Assembly: GCF_003569045.1 (NCBI RefSeq)
Contig: NZ_BFCB01000004.1
Coordinates: 399,245 to 463,244, forward strand
Reading direction: 5' to 3'
DNA: 64,000 nt
From: Aggregatilinea lenta
GTDB lineage: Bacteria > Chloroflexota > Anaerolineae > Aggregatilineales > Aggregatilineaceae
The notes beneath the pieces were generated by a model that worked only from the letters and a program-made list of their open reading frames with translations, was not told where the DNA came from and searched no databases. Both the position numbers and the translations under genes were made by a program. This document shows, piece after piece, positions 17,671 to 25,737 of this stretch (its first letter is position 1; the number at the start of each line of letters is the position of its first letter).

Positions 17671-18444
17671 ATGAGCAAACAAGGCGGCCTGTGGGACATG
17701 TTCCGGCGGCTTTCCGGCGACGAGCGGATCAATCGTGAAGCGCTGGCGCATGCCGAAGCGATTGGCGCTATCGCCACCACGTACGGCCTGCGCATTCTCG
17801 AAAACACGCCCGACCAGGGCGCGCGTCCCTGGCGTTTGGCCGAACTGCGTCTCATCAACGAAACGCTCGGTCTGCTCGGCCCTGCTTTCTACAGCCCCTT
17901 TCTCACCCGCCCGTTCGACGTTTGGATCGACCGCACGCCGGGCGGAGGCGGCTACGGCAACGGCACACTGCGCATCGGCGATCCCGGTCACGATCCGTCG
18001 CTGCTCTACCGCGTGTTCCTGCACGAGGGCACACATGCCAGCAACGAGTATCGCGGCTGGCCCTACGAGCGCCAATACTGCATGCGCCCCGGCTTTGACT
18101 GGCGGCAGGACGGCAGGAATTGGGTCCATCCGCGCCAGCAGGGTCGCGCGCCGGAACCCGGCGAGTGGGAAACGCTGCCGGTCGATTCGCGCGATGTCAG
18201 CGTCGCGCCCGGCGAGGACCTTGCCGAGATGGTGCGCTACTTCGTGCATTCCGTGCGTGACGAGCGCGCGTACCTGTGGCCGCTCGACCAGTCCCTGCCC
18301 GCGACCTACCTGTGGGACACCTCCCCCACCCGGTTCATCTTCGTGCGCGATGTCTTCCTGGCCGTGCCTGATACGCATCCCTGGTACCGGACGCTGGATC
18401 CGGACGTCGAGGAGCGCGTCGCACAGGTTTTGCGCACCTCATAG
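17671..18444 (+). CDS. Predicted zinc-binding protein with HEGTH (zincin-like) motif
   Basis: The 257-residue soluble protein has no signal peptide. It contains FLHEGTH at 116-122, an HExxH motif (H118, E119, H122), and 60 residues later GEDLAEMVRYFVH (E182, E186), a likely third ligand as in gluzincins. The surrounding sequence (YGNGTLRIGDPGHDPSLLYR) has the strand-then-helix layout expected before a zincin active site. I do not recognise a named family. A metallopeptidase role is inferred from the motif only. GGAAGGA lies 6 bases before the ATG. It is followed at 33 bases by the P-type ATPase gene in the same direction. Confidence 0.75.
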   Translation: MSKQGGLWDMFRRLSGDERINREALAHAEAIGAIATTYGLRILENTPDQGARPWRLAELRLINETLGLLGPAFYSPFLTRPFDVWIDRTPGGGGYGNGTLRIGDPGHDPSLLYRVFLHEGTHASNEYRGWPYERQYCMRPGFDWRQDGRNWVHPRQQGRAPEPGEWETLPVDSRDVSVAPGEDLAEMVRYFVHSVRDERAYLWPLDQSLPATYLWDTSPTRFIFVRDVFLAVPDTHPWYRTLDPDVEERVAQVLRTS

Positions 18445-18477
18445 AGTGATCATCTGATCCGCTGCGGAGACGCCTTC

Positions 18478-20907
18478 ATGTCCGATCCTGCTAGCACAAC
18501 TACTCAAGCGCCGCCCGCGATCCGGGGATTGACCGGCGCGGAAGTTCAGGAACGCCTCCGGCAAGGGCAGCGCAACGTCATGCCCGTCAAGACCAGCCGG
18601 ACTCTGCCCCAGATCTTCAGTGAGAATTTCTTCTCGCTGACCAACGTCATCCTGTTCGGCATCATGATCGTGCTGGTCATTATCGGCGAGCCGGGAGACG
18701 CCTTCGTGACGGGCGGCGTCGTGCTGATCAACGTCGTCATCGGCGTGTTTCAGGAGCTGCGCGCCAAGCGCCAGCTTGACCGCATCGCCCTGCTCACCCG
18801 CCCCAGAGTCGTCGTCATCCGCGATGGGCAGGAGCACCAGATCGATCCCGGCGACGTGGTCCTGGGCGACGCGCTGGTTCTGCATCCCGGCGACCAGATC
18901 GTCGTGGACGGCAAGCTGCTCACCGCGCGGCGCATCGACGTCAACGAGTCGCTGCTGACGGGTGAATCGGACTTCGTGCCCAAAGCACAGGGTGACGAGC
19001 TGCTCTCCGGCAGTTTTTGCGTGACGGGCAGCGGCATTTACAGCGCGGAGCGCGTCGGCGCAGACAGCTTCGCCAACAAGTTGACAGCAGGCGCGCGCGA
19101 ATATCGCCGCGTGCAGACCCCACTCCAGCACCAGATCAGCATCCTGGTGCGCGCGTTGGTCACGCTCGCCATCCTGCTCTCGATCCTGCTGTTCCTGTCT
19201 TACGCCGTCAAGGACGAGCCGTTCCGCAACGGCGTCGAATCGGCGGCGGTGGTCATCTCGCTGGTTCCGCAGGGTTTGCTGCTCATGATCACGGTCGCCT
19301 ACGCACTCGGGGCAGTGCGCATCGCCGGACGCGGGGCGCTGGTCCAGCAGATCAACGCCGTCGAGTCGCTCAGTAACGTGGATGTGCTCTGCCTGGACAA
19401 AACCGGCACGCTGACCACCAACCGCATCGCGCTGCGCGAGATCATCCCCATCCATTGTACCGAAGCGGATCTGCGGCACCTGCTCGGCGATTTCGCGGCC
19501 AGCACCGGGCGCGTGAACCGCACGGCGGAAGCCATCGCGGACGCCTGCCCCGGCATGGCGCGGCCCATCGCGGCGGAAGTGCCATTTTCCTCCGAATACA
19601 AGTGGAGCGGCGCAACGCTCGGCGCGGACGGATTGCAGGACACGCTGATCCTGGGCGCGCCGGAGGTGCTGCTGCACTACGTAACGGATGGCACGGTCCT
19701 GGCGAGTCAGATCGAAGCCTGGGCGGACGAAGGGCTGCGCGTGCTGCTGTTCACCCGCGCAGCCGCTCCGCTCGACGGCGCGGCGCGGCAGGGGCCGCCG
19801 GCCCTGCCCGCCGACCTGGATCCGCTCGGCTGGTTGACCTTCTCCGACGAACTGCGCCCGGATGTGCAGAGCGTGCTGGATCAGTTCCGCGAGGCGGGGG
19901 TCGCGCTGAAACTGATCTCCGGCGACAACCCGCAGACGGTCGCCGCGCTGGCCGGGATGGCCGGGTTCAGCCGCGACGTGAGCGTCGTCTCCGGCCTGGA
20001 CTTGGCCGAGATGACCGAGGGCCAGTTCACGGAGACCATCAACGAGGCAACCGTCTTCGGGCGCATCACGCCAGAGCAGAAGCAGCGCATCGTGCAGGCC
20101 TTGCGCGCTGACGGGCATTATGTGGCGATGATTGGCGACGGCGTCAACGACGTGCTCTCGCTCAAGCACGCGCAGATGGGCATCGCGATGGAAAGCGGCA
20201 GCCAGGCGACGCGCAGCGTAGCGGATATGGTGCTGCTCGGCGACCGCTTCGGCGTGCTGCCGGAGGCGATCAAAGAGGGTCAGCGCATCCTCAACGGCAT
20301 GCAGGACGTGATGCGCCTGTTCCTGACGCGCACCATTTACGCCGCCCTGCTGATCATCGTCGCGGGCTTCATCGGTGCGACCTTCCCCTTCACCCCGCGC
20401 CACAACGCCCTGCTGACCACCCTGCCGGTGGGCATCCCCGCCGTCATCCTGACCGTGTGGGCGTCGTCCGGCCAGACCGACAAGCGCAACCTGCTGGCGG
20501 TCGTGGGTGAGTTCGCGCTGCCCGCCGGGTTCAGCATCGCGCTGACCACACTGGCCGTTTTCCTGCTGTACCGCGATCACAGCGTCGAGATGCAGCGCAC
20601 CGTGCTGACCACCACGGCGCTGTTCTGCGGTCTGTGGCTGATCATCCTGGCCGAGCACCCGGTCGAGGTGTGGAAAAGCGGCAGGCCACACGCCCATAGT
20701 CCGCGTCGCCGCTGGCTGGCGCTGGCGATGCTGAGCGCATACGGCGTGGTGTACGCCATCCCGCCCCTGCGCGACTTCTTCGAGCTTTCGGTCATGGGCT
20801 GGCAAGACTACGCCGTCGCGATCGCGGCAGTGGCGATCTGGGCCATCGTCGTGCAGCTTCTGTGGCGCTTTGACGTGTTCAAGCGCGTGCTGATTCCAGG
20901 GGAGTGA
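18478..20907 (+). CDS. CtpE-like P-type cation-transporting ATPase
   Basis: The 809-residue P-type ATPase has the actuator motif TGES (161-164), the phosphorylation motif DKTGTLT (D307), GDGVND (about 551-556) and about ten membrane helices. The M4 segment reads LVPQGLLLMITVAYALG, with PQGL as in mycobacterial CtpE, where related ATPases use PEGL or CPC. No N-terminal metal-binding domain or CPC motif is present, which argues against heavy-metal transport. CtpE in mycobacteria is linked to calcium uptake; substrate here is inferred. GCGGAG precedes the ATG by about 9 bases. The small gene that follows starts 4 bases past its stop, so the two are cotranscribed. Confidence 0.92.
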   Translation: MSDPASTTTQAPPAIRGLTGAEVQERLRQGQRNVMPVKTSRTLPQIFSENFFSLTNVILFGIMIVLVIIGEPGDAFVTGGVVLINVVIGVFQELRAKRQLDRIALLTRPRVVVIRDGQEHQIDPGDVVLGDALVLHPGDQIVVDGKLLTARRIDVNESLLTGESDFVPKAQGDELLSGSFCVTGSGIYSAERVGADSFANKLTAGAREYRRVQTPLQHQISILVRALVTLAILLSILLFLSYAVKDEPFRNGVESAAVVISLVPQGLLLMITVAYALGAVRIAGRGALVQQINAVESLSNVDVLCLDKTGTLTTNRIALREIIPIHCTEADLRHLLGDFAASTGRVNRTAEAIADACPGMARPIAAEVPFSSEYKWSGATLGADGLQDTLILGAPEVLLHYVTDGTVLASQIEAWADEGLRVLLFTRAAAPLDGAARQGPPALPADLDPLGWLTFSDELRPDVQSVLDQFREAGVALKLISGDNPQTVAALAGMAGFSRDVSVVSGLDLAEMTEGQFTETINEATVFGRITPEQKQRIVQALRADGHYVAMIGDGVNDVLSLKHAQMGIAMESGSQATRSVADMVLLGDRFGVLPEAIKEGQRILNGMQDVMRLFLTRTIYAALLIIVAGFIGATFPFTPRHNALLTTLPVGIPAVILTVWASSGQTDKRNLLAVVGEFALPAGFSIALTTLAVFLLYRDHSVEMQRTVLTTTALFCGLWLIILAEHPVEVWKSGRPHAHSPRRRWLALAMLSAYGVVYAIPPLRDFFELSVMGWQDYAVAIAAVAIWAIVVQLLWRFDVFKRVLIPGE

Positions 20908-20911
20908 TGCC

Positions 20912-21250
20912 GTGAGCGACCAGCCCGAACCGGCCTACATCGTCATCGCGGATGACGGGCACATCACGCTGTTCTGGGGCGACGGCGCCGACCCGGAGCC
21001 GCCCGTGATCTGGCGCGGGCCGCGCGCCGAAGATGGCCCGCAGATCGCGCAAGTGATCGAGGAACTGGCGCAATGGGCGACAGAAAACGGCTACGCGGTC
21101 GTGCTGCCGCCCTACGACCTCCAGCCGGAAGGCGTTGAGCTGGAACCGCTCGCGCGCGATCTGGAAGTCGCCGACGCGGATGAGATCGATGAGATACTTG
21201 ACGACCTCTATTTTTCGTCGGATAATGAGTCTTCCGAGCAAATTCTCTAG
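20912..21250 (+). CDS. Small acidic hypothetical protein
   Basis: The 112-residue soluble, strongly acidic protein (many Asp/Glu; AYIVIADDGHITLFWGD near the start; EVADADEIDEILDDL near the end) has no recognised domain. It starts with GTG, preceded by GGGGAG at 7 bases, and begins 4 bases after the P-type ATPase stop, so it is likely translated from the same mRNA. A rho-independent terminator follows at 21267-21297. A regulator or accessory of the ATPase is possible but unsupported. Confidence 0.75.
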   Translation: MSDQPEPAYIVIADDGHITLFWGDGADPEPPVIWRGPRAEDGPQIAQVIEELAQWATENGYAVVLPPYDLQPEGVELEPLARDLEVADADEIDEILDDLYFSSDNESSEQIL

Positions 21251-21266
21251 ACTTCAGCAGTCACCT

Positions 21267-21297
21267 GACCGCGCCACATTTTTGGGCGCGGTCTTTC
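21267..21297 (+). terminator. Rho-independent terminator after the ATPase operon
   Basis: GACCGCGCC (21267-21275) pairs with GGCGCGGTC (21285-21293) around a T-rich loop, followed by TTTCGT. It ends the HEGTH-ATPase-small protein transcription unit. Confidence 0.8.
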
Positions 21298-21373
21298 GTA
21301 TAACAGCTAGAGGATCGGCCATTCGCCGCACATCCCGCCCTCTTTGTCGCCAACTGTTAGATAAGGACTTGAC

Positions 21374-22816
21374 ATGATGCGCCGCATTTTGTCTGGACCG
21401 GCTGTTGCTCTGCGCCGGTTAGGGGCAACCCTCTTTTATCGGGACGGAACCAGCCTGTTCCACGTCCTGGCCGTGCCCGACTTCCGCAACCTGTGGACCG
21501 GGCAGATGATTTCGATGCTGGGTGACGCCGTGGCCTACAACACCATGCTGTTCGCCATCATCCGCATGGCCGACGACGCGGGCAAAAGCTCCGGCGAAGT
21601 GCTGGGTATGCTGGCCGTCATCGGCGCAATCCCGACGCTCATCCTGGGGCTGGTCGCCGGGACGGTCGCCGACCGCGCCGACCGCAAGCACGTCATGATC
21701 GCCGCCGACCTGCTGCGCGGGGTCCTGACGTTGTCGTACCTGTTCGTGGATCGCTGGAGCGAACTCTGGATCTTCTTCGTCGCGTCGGTCCTGTCGAGCG
21801 TGATCAGCACCTTCTTCTACCCGGCGCGCACGGCGCTCGTCCCGATGATCCTGAGCAAGAAGGAACTGCTTGCGGCCAACGCCTTCGGGCAGCTCACGCA
21901 TACGCTGTCGTTTGTGGTCGGTGCTGCGCTGGCGGGCGTGCTGGTTGGCCTTGCCGACGCCACCGCCCCCGCTTTCATCATCGACAGCCTGTCGTTTTTT
22001 GTGTCGGCCTATTTCATCCTGCGCATCCGCACGTCGGGCCGCGTCCCGCGCGACGCGCTGGTCCAGGCCGCCGCGCCGGTCCTCCGTTCCGTGGCCGGGA
22101 CGCTGCGCAGCGCCGCCTTCACGACGCGCGCGATGGCGGGCGAGCTGGTCGTCGGCGTGCGCTACACGCTCACCGACCCGATCATGCGCGGTGTGCTGAT
22201 CAGCTTCCTGGCGATGATGCTCGGCCTCGGCGCGGCGAACGTCACATTCGTGCCGCTGCTGATCGACGAGCTGGGTATGAACGAGGCGGGCATCGGCCCA
22301 ATCCGCTTCGCGCAAACAGCGGGCATCATCCTGAGCAGCACGGCGATCTCCGCACTGGCCGCCCGCTACCGCGCCCGCAACCTGATCGGCCTGGGCATGC
22401 TGGCCTTCGGCGTCACGACCGTCATGGTCGCCGTCACAGAGAACTTCTGGGTGATGCTCGGCGTGATGTTCCTGGTCGGGCTGGCGATCTCCCCGCCCCA
22501 GATCATCGCCGCAACGCTGATGCAGCAGCACGTCCCGCAGGAAAAGCTCGGACGTGCGTCCGGCGCGCAGAACACCATCGTCAACGTGGCGAACATCGCC
22601 TCAATGGGCGCGGCAGGCTATCTGATGGACCGCATCGGCGCGCGCAGCGTGTTCGCCTCGGCGGGCCTCGTGATCTTCCTGGCAGGAATCGTGTCGTGGT
22701 GGGCGCTGCGCGGCGTGGAGGATGCACCGCCCGTAGCCGAACGAGCTGAGGGCGAGCCGGAGGATTTGCTCGTGCCGGAGCCGGTAGATGCACCGGAGCT
22801 GTTGGTCGTGGAATAA
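21374..22816 (+). CDS. Major facilitator superfamily transporter
   Basis: The 480-residue protein has about 12 membrane helices and the MFS motif-A-like loop GTVADRADRKHVMIAADLLR between helices 2 and 3. N- and C-terminal halves are both present (second half from about residue 245). The arrangement is that of the MFS_3/enterobactin-exporter-like group (FRNLWTGQMISMLGDAVAYN). The C-terminus is a 35-residue acidic, Pro-rich tail. It probably exports a small molecule or drug. The ATG at 21374 has AAGGA 6 bases upstream. Confidence 0.9.
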   Translation: MMRRILSGPAVALRRLGATLFYRDGTSLFHVLAVPDFRNLWTGQMISMLGDAVAYNTMLFAIIRMADDAGKSSGEVLGMLAVIGAIPTLILGLVAGTVADRADRKHVMIAADLLRGVLTLSYLFVDRWSELWIFFVASVLSSVISTFFYPARTALVPMILSKKELLAANAFGQLTHTLSFVVGAALAGVLVGLADATAPAFIIDSLSFFVSAYFILRIRTSGRVPRDALVQAAAPVLRSVAGTLRSAAFTTRAMAGELVVGVRYTLTDPIMRGVLISFLAMMLGLGAANVTFVPLLIDELGMNEAGIGPIRFAQTAGIILSSTAISALAARYRARNLIGLGMLAFGVTTVMVAVTENFWVMLGVMFLVGLAISPPQIIAATLMQQHVPQEKLGRASGAQNTIVNVANIASMGAAGYLMDRIGARSVFASAGLVIFLAGIVSWWALRGVEDAPPVAERAEGEPEDLLVPEPVDAPELLVVE

Positions 22817-22826
22817 CCCATCAGTC

Positions 22827-22854
22827 GGGGCGGACGATTCGCTGTGTCCGCCCC
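22827..22854. terminator. Hairpin between convergent genes
   Basis: GGGGCGGAC (22827-22835) pairs with GTCCGCCCC (22846-22854), a 9-bp stem between the convergent MFS and tdh genes. There is no T run on either strand, so it is a probable bidirectional 3'-end hairpin rather than a classical terminator. Confidence 0.5.
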
Positions 22855-22867
22855 AGCACAATGTTGC

Positions 22868-23920
22868 CTACAAGTGGAACATGATCTTGCCGCTCTCGCC
22901 GCTCATGAAGATGTGGTAGGCGGCGTCGAACTCGTCCAACGCGAACTCATGCGTGACGACGTGGCTCAAATCCACCGCGCCCGATTCGAGCAGGCCGCGC
23001 GTCTGGTACCACGTCTCCCACAGTCGCCGCCCGACGATCCCGCGCACGATCGCACCCTTGAACACGATGTGTTGGTTCAGGTCGAAGGTGAACGGTCCCG
23101 GCGCAAGGCCCAGCAGCGCGACCTCGCCACCTTCCTTGAGCAGCGTGAAGCCCTGATCGATTGCGCTCGGCGCACCGGACATCTCCAGCAGCACGTCGAC
23201 GCCCTCGTCGCAGGTTTCCTTAAGCAATGTGGCGACCACATCCTCTTCCAGCACATTCACCGTGACGTCCGCGCCCATCTGGCGCGCCATCGCGAGCCGG
23301 TATTCGCTGATGTCCGTGGCAAACACGCGCCGCGCCCCCGCTGCTTTCGCCACCGCGATCGCCATAATCCCGACCGGGCCGCAGCCCGTCACTAGCACGT
23401 ACTTGGCGGACACGTCCTGCGCCATCGCCGTGTGCACCGCGTTCCCGAAATTCTCCTCGATCACGGCGATACGCAGCGGCAAGTCGCGCGGATTCTTCCA
23501 GGCATTTTGAGCCGGAACCGCCACGTATTCGGCGAAGCCCCCGTCACGATCCACGCCTAGAATCTTGGTATTCTCGCAGATGTACTCGCGCCCCGTGCGG
23601 CAGTAGAAGCACTCGTTGCACACGACGTGGCTTTCGAGCGAGACGTAGTCGCCCACGCCCACGCGCGTCACGCCCTCGCCCACCCGGACGATGTCCCCCG
23701 CGATCTCATGGCCGACCACGAACGGTGGCTTGAGCCGGTTCTGCGCCCATTCATCCCACTTATAGATATGAAGGTCCGTTCCACAAATCGACGCGGCACG
23801 GACCTTCACCAACACTTCTCCGGGGCCAATTTCCGGCACAGGCCATTCAGTCAGCTCAAGGCCGGGCGCGCGCTGTGACTTGACCACGGCTTTCATCATC
23901 TTCGGTAGGGTATCCGTCAT
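22868..23920 (-). CDS. tdh: L-threonine 3-dehydrogenase
   Basis: The 350-residue zinc-dependent medium-chain dehydrogenase has catalytic zinc ligands C46 (SICGTDLH) and H71-E72 (GHE), structural zinc cysteines C101, C104, C107 and C115, and the NAD(P) fold VTGCGPVGIMAIAVAKAAGA. Diagnostic features of Tdh are HIYKWDEWAQ, EENFGNAVHTA and the GRRLWETWYQ...LLESG stretch. It oxidises threonine to 2-amino-3-ketobutyrate with NAD. No kbl gene (2-amino-3-ketobutyrate CoA ligase) is adjacent. The start is ATG at 23920. A candidate promoter lies at 23973-24001. Confidence 0.9.
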   Translation of the reverse strand: MTDTLPKMMKAVVKSQRAPGLELTEWPVPEIGPGEVLVKVRAASICGTDLHIYKWDEWAQNRLKPPFVVGHEIAGDIVRVGEGVTRVGVGDYVSLESHVVCNECFYCRTGREYICENTKILGVDRDGGFAEYVAVPAQNAWKNPRDLPLRIAVIEENFGNAVHTAMAQDVSAKYVLVTGCGPVGIMAIAVAKAAGARRVFATDISEYRLAMARQMGADVTVNVLEEDVVATLLKETCDEGVDVLLEMSGAPSAIDQGFTLLKEGGEVALLGLAPGPFTFDLNQHIVFKGAIVRGIVGRRLWETWYQTRGLLESGAVDLSHVVTHEFALDEFDAAYHIFMSGESGKIMFHL

Positions 23921-23972
23921 TTAGGTGGCATCCTGTGGCAGTGAAATGACAAGAAGCTCTCACGTGCGCCTG

Positions 23973-24001
23973 ATTCTAGCCCCCATATCACAACGCAACA
24001 A
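23973..24001 (-). promoter_or_regulatory. Candidate promoter for tdh
   Basis: On the minus strand TTGTTG (23996-24001) is separated by 17 bases from TAGAAT (23973-23978). The -10 is good, the -35 partial. It starts right after the terminator of the riboswitch gene, consistent with an independent tdh unit. Confidence 0.45.
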
Positions 24002-24004
24002 GTG

Positions 24005-24039
24005 CAAAAAACAGGGGCAAACAGCGCGCTGCTCGCCCC
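24005..24039 (-). terminator. Rho-independent terminator of the riboswitch-controlled gene
   Basis: GGGGC (24014-24018) pairs with GCCCC (24035-24039), with an inner CAGCGCGCTG self-complementary segment (24022-24031). On the minus strand the hairpin is followed by TGTTTTTTG. With the promoter at 25319-25347 it brackets a single-gene transcription unit. Confidence 0.75.
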
Positions 24040-24065
24040 CATTTGAGTTGCGACTGAATCTCGAG

Positions 24066-25010
24066 CTATTCCGCTTCCGGCACGGGCGCCCAGGCGGTCA
24101 GCACGACGCCTTCTAGCGCGGGGACCACGGCCACCGTCGCCAGGATGTTGGCGTCCGGCGCGGCAGTCTGGTAGCCAAATGAGCCATCGTCGTTCTGCAG
24201 ACTCAGCAGAAAGTCCTGCGGATTGTTCCAGTCGGCCAGGTCTTCGCCCGCCGCCAGCAGCGCCTGCGTCACCAGCGCGGTGGAGTTGGAATCGCTGTCC
24301 GTGCCGTAGTCGCTCGGGCTTTGGTACGGCCAGCCGCCGTCGTCGTTCTGGATGGATTCAAGGTAGGCCAACGCCGCGTCCACTGCGTCGGCCTGATCGG
24401 TCGCGGCCAGCGCCTGCACGCAGATCGACGTCGTGTTCGTGTCGGATGCCTGATCGGCGGCGAAGCCCCAACCGCCGTCTTCCGCCTGCGCGGTCACGGC
24501 AGCATCGACTGCGCCGGTGGGCAGTTCTACGCCCGCGTTCTCCAGCGCGACCAGCGACAGGCAGTGATCGAACGCGCCCGAACCGAACATGCCGCTGTCG
24601 TCTTGCAACGCGAGCAGATCGTCGACGAGGTTATGCCCGCCGAACGCGGTCACGTCCTTGCCGCCCGCGACGACCGCTGTGGCGATTTTTGCCAGCTGCC
24701 CGGCAGCGACTACATTACCGGCTTCGACCTGCTGGCCGAGGAAGTAGTACGGGTTCGCCATGTCGGGCGAGAGCACCGCATTGGGATCTTCGCCCGCCGC
24801 CACGAATGCCACGATCGCGTCTGCCGTCGTCGCCAGATCGCTCTCCGGCGCGTAACCCGACGGGAAACCGCCGTCCGCGTTCTGGATCGTTTCCAGGTAG
24901 GCCAGCGCGTCGAGCGCCGGATCGGCGTCGTCTTGCGCAAACACGGGCGCCATCAGCGCCACGGAGAGCAGCAGAGCCAGGGTGATGCCAAATACATGAG
25001 ACCGTTTCAT
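24066..25010 (-). CDS. Secreted squalene-cyclase/prenyltransferase-repeat protein under a cobalamin riboswitch
   Basis: The 314-residue protein has a clear signal peptide (VFGITLALLLSVALMAPVFA, cleavage after VFA about residue 25) and no other membrane segment, lipobox or sorting signal. The mature part consists of about five repeats of the type QNADGGFPSGY, QDDSGMFGS, QAEDGGWGF, QNDDGGWPY and QNDDGSFGY, each linked to a helix pair. That is the hallmark of alpha/alpha-barrel proteins (squalene-cyclase/prenyltransferase repeats). No DXDD or other cyclase active-site motif is visible, so it is unlikely to be an enzyme of that type. AAGGAG lies 11 bases before the ATG. Upstream sit a cobalamin riboswitch and a hairpin. 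Intrinsic factor and transcobalamin share this fold, so extracellular cobalamin binding is proposed. Confidence 0.9.
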   Translation of the reverse strand: MKRSHVFGITLALLLSVALMAPVFAQDDADPALDALAYLETIQNADGGFPSGYAPESDLATTADAIVAFVAAGEDPNAVLSPDMANPYYFLGQQVEAGNVVAAGQLAKIATAVVAGGKDVTAFGGHNLVDDLLALQDDSGMFGSGAFDHCLSLVALENAGVELPTGAVDAAVTAQAEDGGWGFAADQASDTNTTSICVQALAATDQADAVDAALAYLESIQNDDGGWPYQSPSDYGTDSDSNSTALVTQALLAAGEDLADWNNPQDFLLSLQNDDGSFGYQTAAPDANILATVAVVPALEGVVLTAWAPVPEAE

Positions 25011-25072
25011 TACCGTTGTGCTCCTTCAAGGGGATCCAATGACAAAAACAGGGGGAAACGCGCTCTACAAAC

Positions 25073-25109
25073 AACAGCGCCTTTCCCAACGGTTGAGAAA
25101 GGCGCTGTT
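25073..25109 (-). terminator. Leader hairpin between riboswitch and coding region
   Basis: A perfect 13-bp stem (AACAGCGCCTTTC at 25073-25085 with GAAAGGCGCTGTT at 25097-25109, 11-nt loop) lies between the aptamer and the ribosome-binding site. On the minus strand GTTTGTAG follows, a weak T-rich stretch. It is the probable expression platform, acting as a terminator when cobalamin is bound, though a processing or stabilising role cannot be excluded. Confidence 0.6.
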
Positions 25110-25172
25110 CTAAGTCGCAGCGAACAGCATGAGTCACCTCCGATCCGCGAGAGATGCGTACTTTATATTTCC

Positions 25173-25297
25173 GTCCAGGCGGGTAGTCTGGCTTTGCGGG
25201 CAATAAGCGCCCACACTACAGCTGCGGGTCAGCGCCGGACTCGGACCGGCTTCCCCCATTTTGACCAGCGCTTCCGGGCGTTGGTCACCTGGACTTC
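25173..25297 (-). ncRNA. Cobalamin (B12) riboswitch aptamer
   Basis: Read on the minus strand, the sequence has the conserved blocks in order: the start strand GTCCAGGTGACC; the core GGGGGAAGCCGGTCCGAG, TCCGGCGCTGACCCGC, AGCTGTAGTG; and the 3' B12 box AAGCCAGACTACCCGCCTGG. The closing stem pairs GTCCAGG (25289-25295) with CCTGGAC (25173-25179). A promoter lies just upstream and a secreted repeat protein downstream. Cobalamin riboswitches normally repress uptake, synthesis or B12-alternative genes when adenosyl- or hydroxocobalamin is high. Confidence 0.93.
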
Positions 25298-25318
25298 CAT
25301 AATTGTAAGGTCGGGCGA

Positions 25319-25347
25319 AGTATAGCGCGTGCGGCGCGCGGTGACAA
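25319..25347 (-). promoter_or_regulatory. Promoter of the riboswitch-controlled gene
   Basis: On the minus strand TTGTCA (25342-25347) and TATACT (25319-25324) are 17 bases apart. The start point near 25312 puts the aptamer at the very beginning of the transcript. The -35 box directly abuts the acpS stop codon. Confidence 0.8.
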
Positions 25348-25737
25348 TTACTCGGCGGGGTCGGGCACAGCGCCGTCACCCATCGCAACGACGAACGCAA
25401 TCGCGTGATCCTGCGTGTGGCTGAGGCTGATCTGCCACTCGTTCAGCCCCAGTTCCTGCGCCAGTACCGAGGCAGCCGCGTGCAAGCACAGACTCGGTGC
25501 ACCCCGTGCATCCAACCGCACCTCGATGTCTATCCAGCGCACGTCGCCGATGCCCGTGCCCAGCGCCTTCGCTACCGCTTCCTTGGCCGCGATACGCGCC
25601 GCCAGCCGGGTTGGAAGGTCCTTGCACTGCTCGCGCTCGGCAGGCGTGAAGAAGCGCGTGAAGAAGCGCTCGCCGTAACGCGCCCTGACGCGCTCGATGC
25701 GCTCGACTTCGATCAGGTCTACGCCTACGCGCAGCAT
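25348..25737 (-). CDS. acpS: Holo-[acyl-carrier-protein] synthase
   Basis: The 129-residue protein starts MLRVGVDLIEVERIERV, containing the magnesium-binding Asp (D7) of AcpS. It also has FTPAEREQC and RIAAKEAVAKALGTGIG, the conserved helix with the second metal/CoA-binding Glu. Near the end is LSHTQDHAIAFVVA, the SHT/S motif typical of the family. It transfers 4'-phosphopantetheine from CoA to acyl carrier protein. Its ATG overlaps the stop codon of the preceding M16 gene (TGATG), so translation is coupled. The length is normal for AcpS. Confidence 0.95.
   Translation of the reverse strand: MLRVGVDLIEVERIERVRARYGERFFTRFFTPAEREQCKDLPTRLAARIAAKEAVAKALGTGIGDVRWIDIEVRLDARGAPSLCLHAAASVLAQELGLNEWQISLSHTQDHAIAFVVAMGDGAVPDPAE

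Noticed and set aside
18439..20805. Long minus-strand open frame opposite the P-type ATPase
   Set aside because: It covers a gene with intact DKTGTLT and GDGVND motifs and has His/Gln/Asp-rich composition typical of a shadow frame.
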